NCBI RefSeq assembly: GCF_019132875.1
Contig: NZ_JAHSPF010000001.1
Coordinates: 248,001 to 312,000 of the forward strand
Direction of reading: 5' to 3'
Length of the DNA: 64,000 nt
Origin: Erwinia phyllosphaerae
GTDB lineage: Bacteria; Pseudomonadota; Gammaproteobacteria; Enterobacterales; Enterobacteriaceae
Made by a program: the position numbers and the translations under genes. Shown piece by piece: positions 62,945 to 64,000 of the stretch. The notes beneath the pieces were generated by a model. It saw only the letters and a list, made by a program, of their open reading frames with translations, was not told where the DNA came from and did no database searches. Every line of letters begins with the position of its first letter. Positions within the stretch are counted from its first letter, which is position 1.

Positions 62945-63502
62945 TCAGCACACTACCACGTTGGTGGTGTGCGGTAGCGCCATCATCCGATCGCCGCAGG
63001 TGAAAATCAGATCTATCGGCTGTAAAGAGCTGTGCGCGCGCTCGCGAAGATAGCGTAAAACAGCGCTCGGCAAGCGCGGCGCAATGGCTCGTGGTTCGCG
63101 CAGTTCCGGGCCGCTAAGGCGTAACGTTAATCCACCGCTAAGCGCAGGCACTTCAATAACGACAGTGGTGCGGCTGTCATCGGGGGCAAACTGTTCAATG
63201 GCCATGTCGAAAGCGCCATGCAGCAGTGCCACCGGGGTAGCCATGTCCGCCGTCATGTTAGCGCCATAGCGCTGCAAATCTGCCAGCATGGCTTCGTCAC
63301 TGAGCGAGCTGTCCAGCCAGAAAGGCGTTTTTCTGTCCACCAGCGTCATCAGCACCGCCGTTGCCGCTGGCGAAGCGTTGCCCCACGCGGGCAGCTGTGG
63401 CAGAGCAACTTTGCTGCCGGGTTCGCTGATGGCTTTTAAAATCAGGCGAAAAGCGCGCTGTGAATCACCAAACGCGTGGCTAAAACTGGCAACCAGAGTC
63501 AT
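62945..63502 (-). CDS. phnH: Carbon-phosphorus lyase subunit PhnH-like
   Basis: About 185 residues from either of two adjacent ATGs (63505 or 63502, AAGGA upstream). The body matches PhnH: S-Q-R-A-F-R-L-I-L-K-A-I-S-E-P-G, A-V-L-M-T-L-V-D, P-A-L-S-G-G-L-T-L-R-L-S-G-P, and I-D-L-I-F-T-C-G-D-R-M-M-A-L-P-H-T-T-N-V-V-V-C at the end. PhnH is a small subunit of the PhnGHIJ core complex that begins phosphonate breakdown. In full phn operons it lies between phnG and phnI. Here the upstream neighbour is a lysozyme gene and the downstream neighbour is the GT8 gene on the other strand, so it is isolated, at least within this window. Confidence 0.85.
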   Translation of the reverse strand: MTLVASFSHAFGDSQRAFRLILKAISEPGSKVALPQLPAWGNASPAATAVLMTLVDRKTPFWLDSSLSDEAMLADLQRYGANMTADMATPVALLHGAFDMAIEQFAPDDSRTTVVIEVPALSGGLTLRLSGPELREPRAIAPRLPSAVLRYLRERAHSSLQPIDLIFTCGDRMMALPHTTNVVVC

Positions 63503-63630
63503 CATATTTTCCTTAAGAAACAAAAACCGCACGGGTCGCGGCCAATAATTAATTTAGCTTGCCGAAAGAGTATGACAACATTGTGAAAAGCGCATGGCGA
63601 AACAGTGAATTTCTAACGCGAAGATGATTT

Positions 63631-64000
63631 TTAAGCTTTATCCGGTGTTAAAAACAGCTGGCGTTCACGCTGTCTGCGCGGCAGCAGCAGGTCAACCAGC
63701 CTGCCCGCCTTTTTCCATAACAGAAAAGCATCGGCAGCTTCCTTATAGGCTTTGTCATTGAGCTTCTTTTTAACAGTGGAATGGGCAAATGCCGAGACGC
63801 CAATATTAAAAATCAGGCTACACAATGCGTCATACTGATTTTGCGTCAGAGGAACGCTAACGTGCTGTGCAATAGCCTTTTCGACCGTAGCCAGATCGCT
63901 GCGCAGCAGCTCGCTGGACTGTCCTTCGCTGATAGCCATGCCCTGGCACACGGCGGCTCCCTCTACGCAACCAGTATGGCCTACCCCAATAGTCGGTATC
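63631..64000 (-). CDS. GH24 phage-type lysozyme (5' end outside window)
   Basis: The frame is open to the window edge, so the N-terminus is missing; about 122 residues are seen. It includes I-P-T-I-G-V-G-H-T-G at the start of the visible part, the conserved active-site region of phage-type (GH24) endolysins, then Q-Y-D-A-L-C-S-L-I-F-N-I-G and the C-terminal R-R-Q-R-E-R-Q-L-F-L. These enzymes cleave peptidoglycan between MurNAc and GlcNAc. No holin or spanin gene is visible downstream. It could belong to a prophage remnant or be a domesticated lysozyme. The internal GTG at 63951 should not be taken as the start. Confidence 0.85.
   Translation of the reverse strand, partial: IPTIGVGHTGCVEGAAVCQGMAISEGQSSELLRSDLATVEKAIAQHVSVPLTQNQYDALCSLIFNIGVSAFAHSTVKKKLNDKAYKEAADAFLLWKKAGRLVDLLLPRRQRERQLFLTPDKA

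Noticed and set aside
63631-64000. Declaring a prophage at the right end
   Set aside because: Only one phage-type gene, a lysozyme, is visible and it is cut by the window; single GH24 genes also occur outside prophages.

Overview
The window looks like a chromosomal segment of an Enterobacterales bacterium, most likely Erwiniaceae (Pantoea/Erwinia group). The evidence is moderately high GC, enterobacterial housekeeping proteins (YaiL/DUF2058, a YmjA-like protein, a YecA-like protein, PhnH), and a large non-ribosomal peptide synthetase (NRPS) locus whose domain order fits a lipopeptide described from that group. The genus cannot be fixed from the sequence alone.

Left flank (1-9.5 kb): small accessory genes in mixed orientation. 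They are a partial amidohydrolase, a metallophosphoesterase, a decayed gluconolactonase-like pseudogene, a periplasmic cupin, three GNAT acetyltransferases, two short-chain dehydrogenases, a glutathione peroxidase, a START-like protein of unknown role and an AraC-type regulator.

Centre (9.5-52.4 kb, all on the minus strand, transcribed right to left): the NRPS locus. In transcription order it encodes NRPS-1 (Cs-A-T-C-A-T), NRPS-2 (C-A-T-E-C-A-T-E), NRPS-3 (C-[half C]-A-T-C-A-T-E-C-A-T), a FabG-like dehydrogenase, an MbtH-like protein, a cyclic-peptide ABC exporter, NRPS-4 (C-A with embedded N-methyltransferase-T-C-A-T-TE), a DXD glycosyltransferase, a type II thioesterase and an RND pump. Several junctions are ATGA or TAATG overlaps. 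The nine modules, with specificity codes read by eye, predict acyl-Thr-Thr-D-Thr-D-(hydrophobic)-Gly-D-Gln-Gly-N-Me-Thr-(probably basic), released by a C-terminal TE and glycosylated. This agrees position by position with the known antifungal glycolipopeptide herbicolin A (acyl-Dhb-Thr-D-aThr-D-Leu-Gly-D-Gln-Gly-N-Me-aThr(Glc)-Arg), as I recall its structure. The locus is therefore most likely a herbicolin-type cluster rather than a wholly new product. Its most unusual points are a truncated second condensation domain in module 5 followed by a 13-residue tandem-repeat linker, and two families of near-identical adenylation-domain DNA (three and two copies) that point to internal recombination.

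Right flank (52.4-64 kb): an AT-rich, gene-poor kilobase upstream of the NRPS operon carries a long hairpin. Beyond it lie core-type genes: a glycine-zipper protein, YmjA-like, an RluA-family pseudouridine synthase, YaiL, a cold-shock-domain protein, an unknown 113-residue protein, a trypsin-like protease fused to a DNA/RNA non-specific nuclease, YecA without its SEC-C tail, a TetR regulator next to an FAD-oxidase/GT8 gene pair, PhnH without its usual partners, and a GH24 lysozyme cut by the window end. Between the rluA-like gene and yaiL lie four 41-bp tandem repeats, most with hairpin potential.
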